The notes under the pieces are model-generated. The model saw nothing but the letters and a program-made list of their open reading frames with translations. It had not been told where the DNA came from and did no database searches. Positions 48,076-59,159 of a stretch of DNA of 64,000 bases are shown in pieces. The position numbers and the translations under genes were made by a program. This stretch comes from Hydractinia symbiolongicarpus (Eukaryota; Cnidaria; Hydrozoa; Anthoathecata; Hydractiniidae), in NCBI RefSeq assembly GCF_029227915.1, contig NC_079882.1, positions 4,464,001 to 4,528,000 on the forward strand, given 5' to 3'. The stretch's first letter is position 1. Each line of letters opens with the position of its first letter.

Positions 48076-48499
48076 TTTTGTTATTTTTAGATATCGGTAA
48101 AAGTTTCCGTTAAAAGTTTTGCTTAGTTATCAAGGTTGAAGTAAAAAATAATTACGCTAGATACTAATATTTAAATAATATTTTCAAAATTGCCGACGAG
48201 TCACTTTTTCGCTTTGCTGCTGCAAACGACTATGTTGTCAGCAATTTATTACAGACGGGTTTTGGGGCTACAGTACAGTCCAGATAACAATAGGATAGCA
48301 AGTTCCTTTCAAATTGCGTGAAAATAATTGCTTCGTGTTAAAAACAAAAGCATAGCAAGAAACATTGTTTAAAAACAATACTCTGCGCGAGAATAAATTA
48401 AACGCGAAGGCCATTGAATTTTAATTTTTTTTAACAATGAAACTAATTATAGTAACACGATTTTAATCTGATATATTTAAAAAACACAAGCTCTTACTT

Positions 48500-48900
48500 T
48501 CAAAATGCGATCTTAAAAAAAAATTTCTATTGCCGTTTTTCGTTTTTAAACTTTTAAAATGCGATCTAAAAAAACATTTCTATAGTGGTTTTTCGTTTTT
48601 AAACTTTTAAAATGCGATCTAAAAAACATTTCTATCGCCGCTTTTCGTTTTTAAACTTTTAAAATACGATCTAAAAAAACATTTCTATAGCGGCTTTTTG
48701 TTATCTAAACTTTTAAAATGCGATCTAACAAAGCTTTTCTATAGCAGTTTTTCGTTTTTTAAACTTTTAAAATGCGATCTAAAAAAACATTTCTATCACC
48801 ATTTTTCGTTTTTAAGCTTTTAAAATGCGATCTAAAAAAACATTTCTATCGCCGTTTTTCGTTTTTAAAGTTTTAAAATGCATTCTAAAAAAACATTTCT
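48500..48900. repeat. ~53-bp minisatellite inside MITE D
   Basis: About seven units of the same AAAATGCGATCTAAAAAAAC / ATTTCTATCGCCG.. repeat as MITE C, with unit-to-unit variants (for example CTATAGTGG, CTATAGCGG, CTATCACCA) not in the same order as in C. Confidence 0.8.
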
Positions 48901-49027
48901 ATTAAAATTAAAGTTTCAATCTTTGTTAAAATATAATAATTTCTATCACTTAAAAGCTTTATTTAACCCGCGCAACCAACAATGCCTTCTTGCTAGTTTA
49001 TTTAGTTTCCACGCAAAACATTTGTTG

Positions 49028-49468
49028 TGACTGATAAATCTTGTTTATCAGTGTTTAAATTCCACAGTATGTACATACCCCCATTGAGTACCCTAGTACT
49101 CCACTCCATGCGGGTCAGCCCTACTCCTTCTAGAAGGTTCCTTCCAGAATCCCTTGCCTCAGAGTATATATAGTTGGCACATGGTTTTCATTTTCCTCTT
49201 CAGTTCTTCAGCCGAATTTGCTCCTCCGCCCTCCCTGCTAATTACTTTCTAGATATTCGCATTACCTACTATGTATATATTTGTAATATAGACTCAGCTT
49301 TATATTAGCTACTTCATCTTTATATAGTAGTATGCTCACTCATTTATCGTTGTATATATTTAGTTGTTTTTGTGTATGCTCGCTGCTCTTTGTATTTATT
49401 TGTTGTTGTTTTTAGTATTCTTGCTAATAGAACTGTTTACTGCATATTTGCGTTTTTACTGTGTGAGT
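49028..49468. mobile_element. LTR-like insertion in MITE D
   Basis: It is absent from MITE C at the equivalent point (acatttgtt/taataaaaat). It starts TGTGACTGATAAATC with a perfect short hairpin (ACTGATAAA / TTTATCAGT) and contains a TATA-like GAGTATATATAG (about 49,160). The 3' side is T-rich with an AATAAAAAT signal. This suggests a solo LTR, but the 3' terminus is not a clean CA and the duplication is unclear. Confidence 0.45.
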
Positions 49469-49756
49469 TTAATAATAAAAATATTAAACAATGGCTCTTC
49501 GTGTCACCTTGATAGAGTTAATAACATTTGCAATTATGCTATCGGGAATAGTTATGTTAACACTATTTAACAATAGTTACGCGCAGTTATAATAAGCTAT
49601 TTTTTCTTCAATAATCTTTTGTTTATTACGCGCAAGTTAATGACTTACAAGACTCGCAAGATAATTAATAAGAACAAAAGACAAACAACTACCACCTCCG
49701 AGAAAAAGGTGTGAAACTTGAGCGTACGCGTACGCTTACATCTGGACTGTACTGTA

Positions 49757-51949
49757 ATTTCGAGGTCTGAGCTTTTGTTTATGAAATATCTAAATATTTA
49801 ATAATTAAAATGATTTGTAGTTTTATAACTGCAAAGGTGCAATCATATCTGATGCCATGCACACATACTTTCGCACATATACCATTAGACTACAAATATT
49901 ACCACCTAGCTATGTATTTATACTGCTAAGTTAACATATAACTAGAAAAACACAGGGGAAATATAGTGCGGTAGGCAAGCAGTCAGGGAAACTGCTTATG
50001 AACCAAACACTGCTAACTTGATGTATTGTTCCTAATTAGCAGAATATCGAAATCTAATTTGGGTGATGACACCTAATTAAGATACACAAAACATAATTAT
50101 AAGATTAAGTCAAAACTGCATGCTTTTTGAAAATCATACACAGGGAGAAAAGGATAGGGAGCCATTTGTTTGTTTTTGTAAATAACCATTTTATAATCAG
50201 TATAGCACTTTAGCCTAATCGGGTAACTTGATCAGGTAAAATTTCAAGATCAAGTAATTTTGCACCTTCCCAATTAAATAAGACATGCCTCAATATTGGG
50301 TGAGTCCTTTTTTTGCATTGATTTGGGGCAAGACATTGGCATAAAGTGCATTCTCTGCATTAGCACATTGTTTCTAGACTTCCTAGTGACAAATTTCATA
50401 GGCTAGCTACTTAAACAAGAATAAAAAAACACATTTTGAAAAACTTACGCAAAATTAGGAAATAAGGTTGCAAACATGTGAACACAACTATTCTTCTGGT
50501 CATCAGGCAGCAGCAAAAAAATTTAGCGGCAAGGCTCAGACATAGTGTGTTGATTTCAAGCGGAAAGTTAGTTATAGTCCTTTAAAGGATTGTATAACGA
50601 GGTAATGTGTGAAATAAATTTACTTTTAGTTGGATCAACAGATCGCCATTCCACCGCCATGTTTACAAAATTTATACAGATTTGTTTGTTTACAAAAAAT
50701 TAGGTCAACTCTTCTCCCTGGTGGTTAAAAACAGAGCGTCATATTATTTTATTTACTTTCATGACCAGAAAACATTTGCTGCATCTGCGCGAACTACCAG
50801 ACCCCGTGCCTTTGAATTTCCTAAAATGCTTTCATTAGATATTTCGCGCATACCGCAAACAATTTGGGGAAAAGCTAAACGATCACATTGCAGCAACCCT
50901 ATCATGGCGGTGTTTAGTAGCTCTAGTCCAGTAGAGCGTTTGACTTCTTTATGTCAAAAGGAGATTGTTGGTTCAATTCACACATAGCCGTTCTCCACTC
51001 TAGGTTAGGCAGTAATTAAAAAAAACTGTAACACAATTAAGAGCTTCAAACGAAGTTGTTCCATGTTAAAAAATCTTGAAAAAAATATGTTATAAAATCA
51101 AAATGCAAGCAAAAGTGAGATACCGAGAAAGCAAATACCTCGTTCAATCTTTTTGGACACGAAAATGAAGAAGAGAACTGTCAGGGGGCAGACCTTTAAT
51201 TCATTTTGGATGACTGCTGAATTTTACACACTCCGTGTGTAATATGACTCGATTCGTGCCCTCATACGTTATTTTTTATGGGCAAGAAAGAAGGTACGTT
51301 GACAGACGCGAAAACTTATAAATCTTTCCAAACGTTTAGCCCAATAAAAAAGATGTCTGTTTTTAATATGTACAAAATAAACTATTTTTAAAAAGCAGAA
51401 ATTCAGTATGAACAAAGAAATAGAGCAGAAATTTTAAATACTAAGGACTGTGTGGAAAGTTTTCAATTTATAGAAAATGAAAAGATAGTTAGTTAGCGCT
51501 AAACTTATAATGCTTCCTTTATTAACCATCCCTCTGAAATTTCTAACAAATAAGTAACTGGTGAAACTGAAAAAAATTACTTGAGTAAATTGCGCTCACT
51601 TTTTGCACGGTTTAATGACCAGTTGACTCTTAGAAATTTGGGAACAGTATAAACGGTATGAAATAAAACACAAGTGAGGTATTATGCTTGAGTCTCTAAA
51701 ATCATGTAAAAAACTCCAAAAAGCGGGTGCTGTATTGAAATAAGGCGGAAAATTTTAATCAGCGAAGTGATCGGCGCAGTCTCAATTGTGGTTATTGCTC
51801 TGACGTACGAATCCAAAAACATTTCTCGTTCTTTCACAATTTTTTCAATTTTCACTTTCTGTTTTTTGTTAACTTTTTGCGTTAAATCATTAGAAAAGCG
51901 TTTCTCAAAGAGTTCTGGCGAAAACGACGTTAAGTCACTAGTTTAATTG
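49757..51949. other. intergenic, upstream of NAV; nothing firm
   Basis: No gene recognised. A degenerate tRNA-like segment on the plus strand (about 50,912-50,983: GCTC...GAGC D-like arm, GGTTCAATTC B-box-like word) may be a tRNA-derived SINE head; pairing of the arms is too poor to call a tRNA. Confidence 0.4.
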
Positions 51950-52029
51950 TTTTCTCTGTGTTTTCAAAACTTCGTAGCAACACAAGATTGCAAAGTATTT
52001 TCATAAAAATTACGACACGTTTTATTTTT

Positions 52030-52062
52030 AACATGTTTCGACTTTACCAAAGTCATCTTCAG
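52030..52062 (-). ncRNA. degenerate hammerhead-like hairpin in the Penelope 3' region
   Basis: The minus strand reads CTGAAGAT, then the hairpin GACTTTGGTAAAGTC, then GAAAC and ATGTT. The hammerhead ribozyme core is CUGAUGA, stem II, GAAA. The spacing and stem II fit, but the first core element is altered (CTGAAGAT). Penelope elements commonly carry such motifs. Activity is doubtful. Confidence 0.35.
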
Positions 52063-52371
52063 AATATTATACAAAAGTTGATACATACACTCTTTATACA
52101 AAAATTTTTTTTTTTTCGAAAGTTATTTAAATATTTCCCAAAAGTACAATTTTATATGAATTATACACAAGCTAATCCATATTGACAAAATAATATTAGA
52201 TAAACTAACAAAAGTTAGTTAAATAAAATTTATATACACAATTTGTTTAAGACAATTAAATATTTCCCAAAAGTACAATTTTTTAATTTTATTAAATGAA
52301 TTTACACATGCTAAATCAATATCTAAGTAACAGAAACGATAATGAACAAGCGGCTAATACAAAACATAAAA

Positions 52372-52640
52372 TTAAACGGATAAATTGATGATGCAATGCT
52401 TAACTTGTTTATTGAGGTCTGGTTTCAACCAAGAAATATACATACCCTCTTTGAGTTTCCTCTGCCAATCAGTGTCTGCATAATCCAAAATAGAAAAACA
52501 ATTTTCGTTACATAGTAATTTACAGTTAAGATTTGACTGCATATGCTTAAATATTTGTGAGTTTTTATCAGTTTTCAAATGTTCTTTAACTCTACTAGAA
52601 ATGTGCCTGGTGGTTTCACCCACATAGCTAGCATTACAAC
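52372..52640 (-). pseudogene. Penelope GIY-YIG endonuclease
   Basis: CNASYVGETTRHISSRVKEH is the GIY-YIG core (here YVG with the following Arg-His-Arg block). The C-terminal part ends in LKPDLNKQ, the usual end of this domain in Penelope elements. Its frame is offset from the RT by one frameshift. Confidence 0.8.
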
Positions 52641-52670
52641 TAGCACAAACAAAAGTCCAGATTTAAAAGA

Positions 52671-53345
52671 TTAAGGAACTCTGTCCTTGCAAGAAAAATA
52701 ATCTTTAATTTTACACGACTTAAAAACGAGGCACACATTGATTTCTTTACACATCTTATTGACAAGTTGATTGACTTTTTCTTTGGCAGTATTAGAGAAC
52801 TTGCCAATAAAAGGCATTTTAAAATACCTCTTTTCTAATACATTAGTTGTCTCTGTACTGACAGCTGTAGAAAAATTCTTATCAAGGTAATTTGAAATAT
52901 GGCGGTTTACCAGTTTTGTAGTAAAAAAGTTTTTTCTCAAAATTTCAGTCAGAGTCTTAATATTAATGTCAAAGTGTTTCCAACTGTTGTTAATTTTGAA
53001 AGTCCTGTCAATTAGTGTTTTAATGAGACCTATTTTATAGATTTTGGGAGTGAAACTAAAATAATTAGTTAAAAGGCCAGTATAGGTTGACTTATGGAAC
53101 ACAGAAGTATAAAATTTGTCACTGGTGTTCTCAATTAAAATGTCAAGAAAAGGAAGTTTACCATCAACTTGTTTTTCTAAGGTAAATTTTATATTAGGGT
53201 GTCTCTGATTCAAGTATTCAAAAAAGGCCAACGCTTCACTTTCATCGTTAAATAAAGCAAAGATGTCATCCACATATCTACGGTAGTATGTTGGGCCACA
53301 ACCCGAGTAATTTTTTATCCATTCCTTTTCTTTAACGCCCTCTGT
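52671..53345 (-). pseudogene. Penelope RT, C-terminal part
   Basis: Begins just upstream of YVDD; the sequence HPNIKFTLEKQVDGKLPFLDI and FKINNSWKHFDINI are typical of the region after motif C in Penelope RTs (HPNIKFTxE...LPFLD). No start and most of the RT is missing, so it is not functional. Confidence 0.85.
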
Positions 53346-53362
53346 GTTGTAATTAATAATGT

Positions 53363-55274
53363 ACTAGTCGATAAAGTCCGTGGAAAAATCCACTAAAGCA
53401 GGATAAAAATTTTGATGTTAATGAGATATAATGGTTTAAAGATTTTGCTGACGTCAGCAATGGCCCCGTCAAAACCGAAAATTTTTTTTTTTAGACATTT
53501 GTATACCTGTTGTCTGTATCGTATAGATCTTGAAACACTGATCAAGAAAATGTATAGGATCATATACTTTTGACAAACGGTTGCAAAGATATTAGGGTTT
53601 AAAGGTTTTTTTGATGACGTCATCAACCCGCCCATTCCGAAACGGATTTGGGGACCCAGGTTTGAGAAACTTACCCAAATTGGTCCCAGGTGATCCCTAG
53701 TTACCCACGCGGTAAAAAATCATTGACGTCACTATCTCGTTTCCAAGTTATTTGGCCTTAAAGTTTTAAGTGCACTGTATTGGTTTCATTAACTTAATAC
53801 ACTTTTCTTTGACGTCAATACTATTTTAACAGTAAAGTTTGGTAAATTACAGAACAATTTTATAGGCGATGTTTTGTAGAATTTGTTAAAGAAAATTGTG
53901 AAGAATATAATCTACTTTGCAAAAGTGACAGACAGACAGAACTGGCATATTATTATATAGACTAGTCGATAAGGCCCGTGGAGAAATCCACTCAGGCAGA
54001 TGGGCAATAGAAAAATAGGTTGTTTTAGATGTTTTGCTGACGTCAGCAGTGAAGATCCCAAAAAAGTTAGAGAAATTTATTTTATTATTTTATTGTAATG
54101 TGTAGAGGTTGAATCACGCTGATCAAAATAATGTGTAGGATGATATGTTTTCGAGGAACGCAAAAAGAGATATAAGTGTTTAAAAATTGTGCTGACGTCA
54201 GCAAAGGCCCGTGAAAACACAAAAAATTTTTTTTCAGAAATTCATGTACCTGTTGCCTCCCTCGTATAGATCTTGAAACGCTGATCAAGAAAATGTATAG
54301 GATCATGTACTTTTGACCAACGGTTACGGAAATATTGTGGTTTAAAGGTTTTTTGATGACGTCATAAACCCGTTCATTCCGAAACGGATTTGGGGACCCA
54401 GGTTTGGAGAATTACCCAAATTGGTCCCAGGTGGTCCCTAGTTACCCACGCGGTTAAAAAACATTGACGTCACCAACTCGTTTCTAAGTTATTTGGCCTC
54501 AAAATTTTAGGTGCACTGTAATGGCTTCACTAATCTTAATTAACTTTCCTTTGACGTCAATACTATTTTAGCGTTAAAGTTTGGTAAATTACAGAACAAT
54601 TTTATAGGCGATGTTTTATAGAATTTGTTAAAGAAAATTGTGAAGAATATAATCTACTTTGCAAAAGTCACAGACAGACAGAACTGGCGTATTATTATAT
54701 AGACTAGTCGATAAGGCCCGTGGAAAAATCCACTTAGGCAAAATAACAGAGAAAAACAACCGTCATTTAAATGGCCCGTCAGCAATGGCCCGTCAAGACC
54801 TTAAAATTTTTTTTTAGGAAATTTGTATATCTGTTGCCTTCATCGTATAGATCTTGAAACGCTGAGCAAGAAAATGTATAGGATCATGTACTTTTGATAA
54901 ATCGTTGCAGAGATATTAGGGTTTAAAGGTTTTTTGATGACGTCATCAACCCGAAACGGATTCGGCGACCCAGGTTTGGGAAAATAACCCAAATTGGTCC
55001 TAGGTGGCCCCTAGTTACCCACGCGGTGAAAAATCATTGACGTCACCACCTCGTTTCCAAGTTATTTGGCCTCAAAGTTTTAGGTGCACTGTAATGGCTT
55101 CATTAATTTAATATAGGATATTGACGTTAAAGTAGTGTTATTGACGTCGCGCCGTAACGTCAGAAAATTTGACATATTAGAGATGCATTTTTCGGCAACA
55201 TCAAAGGAAAATGAAGACATCCACTTTGCCTGTTACAGACACACAAACAGACACTCTCCGTATTATTATAAGAG
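53363..55274. repeat. three tandem copies of a ~0.6-0.74-kb repeat rich in TGACGTCA
   Basis: Copies at 53,363-53,960, 53,961-54,702 and 54,703-55,274. Each begins ACTAGTCGATAA(A/G)G(T/C)CCGTGG and ends with a (C)AGACAGACAGAAC..GTATTATTATATAG-type tail (diverged in the third). The shared body includes TATAGATCTTGAAAC, CGAAACGGATTTGGGGACCC and GTTACCCACGCGG. The middle copy has an extra internal duplication (about 54,040-54,190). At least ten perfect TGACGTCA octamers lie in the three copies. No coding frame is convincing. The element class is unclear. Confidence 0.8.
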
Positions 55275-55369
55275 ATAAATTTTTTTTGTTTATTTTTGTA
55301 ACATAATTATAAATGCATTAATTCCTGAATATGTAGGAGATAACATTTTTAAAGCCCCTTCAAACCGCG

Positions 55370-55745
55370 TGCTGACGTAAATAAGAGCCTAATTTTCCGT
55401 AGCAGATTGTAGTGAAGCGTATTAATGCCTGTTGTAGAGTGTAGTAGACTCTTTTTTCTTCCCTGTAGTAGAATGTGTAGTAAAGCGTAGTGATGTGTTA
55501 TTTTCCGTAGCAGGTCGTGGTAGAGCGTATTTTTCTGCAATAGAGCGTAGTAGAAAGCATTTCTCCGTAGTAGAGTGTAGTGGGCTGTGGTAGCCTATAG
55601 CAGAACGTAGTAGCCTGTAGTAACGTGTAGGCTGTAGTAGAGCGTTGTGGAGCGTATTCTATGTAGTAGAGCTTATTTCTTTGTATTAGGGCGTAGTAAA
55701 ATGCATTTCTTAGTAGTAGAGTATAGTAGGGCGTCTTTTTTTAGT
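55370..55745. repeat. degenerate GTAGTAGAGCGTA minisatellite
   Basis: Irregular tandem array of GTAGTAGAGCGTAGTAG-like words (variants TGTAGTAGAGTGTAG, GTAGCCTGTAGTA, GTAGTAGAGCTTATTT) over about 370 bp. Non-coding. Confidence 0.75.
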
Positions 55746-56382
55746 GGGGTGCAACATAGTTATCAAACATTTTTTAGCATGTGCGTAAAAAGATAAATAC
55801 AGAGCCAACACTATGCAACCTCGGTCCCAGGGCATTTTGCCTTGTTGATAAAGCTGAATCCGAAATAATGGCTCAGGGGCCACAAGACCCTGGGCACGAG
55901 GATGAACACTATAGTTAAAAGGTGCAGGGTCTACAGCATTCAAACTTCTCACAAATAATTTCAAAAAATATTCTAACTATTTGCCCCAAGTGAAAAAGTT
56001 GTAAAGGGCGTTAAAATGGGTACCTCTAATACGGCACAAAAGAACTTATCCATACAACATCAGTTTGTGTGAAATCTACAAAATACACCCCAAGCAATGT
56101 ATTTCCTAAGGGATCATGAGTGAAGTTGAGTGGTCACTATTACGCTAGTATTTGTACGCAAATCGTCTATTCCTTACAAGTTTTTCTGTTTATATTATAG
56201 AGTTTTGTCTTGATTCTTGGAAGTTACTGTTTGACAAAAGAAAGTAAAAATTTCAGTACTTTTGAGCTGGAATTTGAAGGATCAGTTTGTAATGTCATCC
56301 ATATTTTAAAATTTCCACTAAAGTTATTAGACTTACTAAAAACATTTCTTGAAATTCCAAAAATGCCACCATCAAACGTACG
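55746..56382. other. spacer before the Polinton-like region, nothing recognised
   Basis: Only a minus-strand frame at 55,710-55,964 with no family I recognise. The left border of the viral remnant was not resolved: no terminal inverted repeat could be matched. Confidence 0.4.
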
Positions 56383-57615
56383 GTGATGAATCTCTATAAC
56401 GGGGCAGCTAACACAAAGCCTACACTCCATGATGAGGTGGAAAAAGAGACCGGGGAAGACAATCTCTACGAACAGCCGGGGCAAGATTTTCAACCACAGG
56501 AACATAAACATGCTCATAACAGGACGTATCAAAGTTTCCGAATTCCCAGCATAGGAGGAGCAGACGTCGACGGGTATATAGGGATGGTAAGGCCCAACGT
56601 GAAAACCTTGGTTGAAGGGCAGGTGGAAGATATAGGCTCAGCGAAGGTACGGATATTCCTATGGATCATGGGGAAGAAGTAGAAGACGAATCCGGAGGAG
56701 GCCAGCGATGAGGAGTATATCGAGGTCAATAAGGTATTCACTAGCAACATGACGTCAGTCTTCCAGGGTAACGACGTAGATGACGTGCTGGATAGGACCC
56801 AGGTTAAAACACATGTGGAAAATCCGGCATTACTCCAAAGTGGCTATACAATCTCTCAAATCACACCTCGACGTACACTTCCACAAATTGAGACTAACAA
56901 GAGGTTCTTCGTACATCGAACTACTTAAATGGATAGCCTCAAAGAAGGCAATTATTAACCTAAAAAATGAAGGTAAGGAGTGCTTCAAGTGGAGTATAAT
57001 GGCATCCTTACATCATGAGGAGATTGAAAAAGACCCACAAAAGATCGACAAGTTGAAACCCTATGTAGACCTTTATAACTGGGAGGGTATAGAGTTCCCA
57101 ATCAGCACCAAGAGCATATATAAATTTAAGGCAAATAACTCTGACATTGCGGTGAACGTCTTGTATATAGAGGAAAAGAAGATCAACATCCTACGCCGAT
57201 CAGTGCGCAACGGACGTACTAAGGTGGTGATTCTATTGCTTATCAAGGATGATAAAGAGTCATTATACGGCCGTTAAAAGTCTATCGAGGCAAGAAGACC
57301 TCAAAAAATAGGAATGCAATGCATTTTTGTCTAAACTGCCTACAGGGCTTTCCCACAGTTGAATCGAGGGACAAGCACTATAGATGTTGCCAGGATCACG
57401 TGTCAGTTACAATTACGATGCCAACAGAGGCTGAAAATGGCTATATTATGGGGATGGCCAACAACAATTCAAAGTACCCTTTGCTATTTACGCAGATTTT
57501 GAGAGTCTACTCATCCCGGTGGAAGATTCCATTCCATGGATACCAAGACGAAAAGGCTTAGCACGTACCATCCGGATGGTGCACGTATCCACTCCGCCCG
57601 GGCTTCGTTAAGCTT
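56383..57615 (+). pseudogene. Polinton-type DNA polymerase B, N-terminal fragment
   Basis: Successive frames (56,383-56,682; 56,780-57,277; 57,319-57,561) carry the leader VKTLVEGQVEDIGSAKVR, the block INLKNEGKECFKW, LYNWEGIEFPIS, the Cys/His finger CLNCLQGFPTVESRDKHYRC, and, out of frame, the exonuclease I motif region (YADFESLL-like, near 57,487-57,510). This order is that of protein-primed type-B polymerases of Polintons and adintoviruses. The sequence ends before exonuclease II, so the palm is missing. At least three frameshifts and several stops are present. Confidence 0.8.
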
Positions 57616-57754
57616 TTAAACAGCCTCATCATGACGCCTCCGTTCTGCCTCACCGTGCCCCGAGAGCTTAGAAAACAAGACGTTAGTCCCACTGAACGCC
57701 AATCCGTTGATTGCAGCCCCGACCACGATCACAGCTATCGTTGCCATCTTTATT

Positions 57755-58985
57755 TCAGTAGTCCACACGATCGATCCTACCATCTAAGATGTTCATTTGG
57801 GCATCCTGTATTATATACACATAACACCTAAAATCACCGGTTTTATCAGCCTTTTTGGTCATATACAACTTGATTGCATCACTCAAGCGTTTCAGGGGCC
57901 TTCCGCTACCATGTAAAATATCACCGGGAGAGGCCCGGAAATCGATGAATAACGCATACCTTTCGTTGAAGAATTGCCCAATTGTGACGCTACTATCGTG
58001 GGCACCGAAAATGTTGTCAATTTGCTCGAGGTGGTCCTTGGGAAGCATGGCATGAGAGTAGAGCTCATTAGGTTCTCCTTCAACTGTTATATCAATACTC
58101 TCAATTTTCGGATTGCAGAACACCTTATTGACACTGACATAGGGCTTAACTTTTTCGGGGTCTATGAAAAGTAGCAACACACTCTTCAAGGTCTTGGCAG
58201 GAGTGTCAATTTGGAGGTTGTAACTAGTATCGGCTTTTTTCATAACGACTACTTTACTACGGAGTATCCGTTCGCAGGGTAGGGCCAATCTCACATACCG
58301 GGACGTCATGGCACTCGCGAGGCCTTCATGAGTGATCTTGTCAAACTCGGGCTTGATGTTGGTAATCTTGTATGCGGCATCTGCTGCCTTGGCTTCCGTG
58401 CTCCCTGAGGCTGCTGTACCTGCATCTTTGATGACGTCGGCACGAGCTGCGAAATATATGGCAAATTGCAGTCCATCGTGAAATTCCGCCGGATAGAATG
58501 GTAAGTCCCTTGTCAATTCAAACATTTTGCCTATGGGGATACAAAAGATGTTACCATAGGCCGCAACGATGGCATTTTCTTCATCCGTCCCTACGTGATC
58601 GCTGGCTTTGACCTGCAGGGCTCTGATGGTACCATCATTGGGGTTGATGCCTGCGAGAATGAGGTTGTTGTCCCTATCAAACTTGGGTAGCCAGAGATCT
58701 CGGTACACTGCCAGGATGTTGTAATCCAATATATTCTGTACTTCTTTGCCATTAAGCGTTATACGTAGATTTTTTACCAGACTTTTGCCTATAATGCTGC
58801 GTCAGGTCAAATAAGAGCTTTAGACTTCCTGGAAAAATGACATTATTTTGTGGCATATTTGGAAAATCAACATACAGATCTTCACCCTCGTTTATCATGC
58901 TTGGTATGTGGCTTATCTGGACCCTCTGATTTCTGCCTTTCATACCTAGGAGCTGCTTACTTTCCGCATATGGATCTAGGATCAT
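57755..58985 (-). pseudogene. major-capsid-like protein (double jelly-roll type), frameshifted
   Basis: An N-terminal frame (58,752-58,985) with YVDFPNMPQNNVIFPGSLK runs out of register near 58,790 into the long frame ending at 57,755. The long frame has ILDYNILAVYRDLWLPKFDR, a middle with ITNIKPEFDKI, IDTPAKTLKSVLLLFIDPEK, FCNPKIESIDITVEGEPNEL, and a C-terminus with GSGRPLKRL and CYVYIIQDAQMNI. This block order and the length (about 400 residues joined) match the predicted capsid proteins of cnidarian adintovirus/Polinton-like elements. The assignment to a jelly-roll fold rests on family knowledge. The long 3' part (324 codons) is still open, so decay is modest here. Confidence 0.7.
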
Positions 58986-59159
58986 TCCGAATATGCTTAT
59001 GTTTATTATATAGGTGGAAATATTCTAATAAAATTACTAAAAATCCACTATTTATGCATGAGGATGATATAGGTAGTGATGATAGGGGTGATAAGGAAGA
59101 TAGGCCATCAACGGAGCAGGGCCTTTAAACGCATCAACTTCCAGCAACATCGGGACAAC

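Larger units (their letters stand above)
48271..49754. mobile_element. MITE D, sister of MITE C, carrying an insertion
   Basis: Termini CAGTACAGTCCAGAT and ATCTGGACTGTACTG flanked by TA (48,269-48,270; 49,755-49,756). The unique flanks are nearly identical to those of MITE C, but about 50 bases next to the left terminus are deleted. The ~53-bp minisatellite spans about 48,500-48,900. A ~440-bp insertion (about 49,028-49,468) interrupts the right half. No transposase. Confidence 0.85.
51950..53360 (-). mobile_element. 5'-truncated Penelope-like retroelement
   Basis: On the minus strand the element starts inside the RT palm (TYYRRYVDDIFALF, the YVDD catalytic motif, 53,250-53,300), continues through the RT thumb to about 52,671, and then into a GIY-YIG endonuclease (52,372-52,640, ASYVGETTRHISSRVKEHL). 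RT followed by GIY-YIG is diagnostic of Penelope-like elements. A frameshift near 52,670 separates the two. The 3' region carries a hammerhead-like hairpin. The 5' part of the RT is missing, with the break next to the tandem repeats at 53,363. Confidence 0.85.

Noticed and set aside
50912-50983. possible tRNA gene
   Set aside because: D-like arm and B-box-like word are present, but the anticodon and T stems pair poorly and there is no acceptor stem; at most a tRNA-derived repeat.
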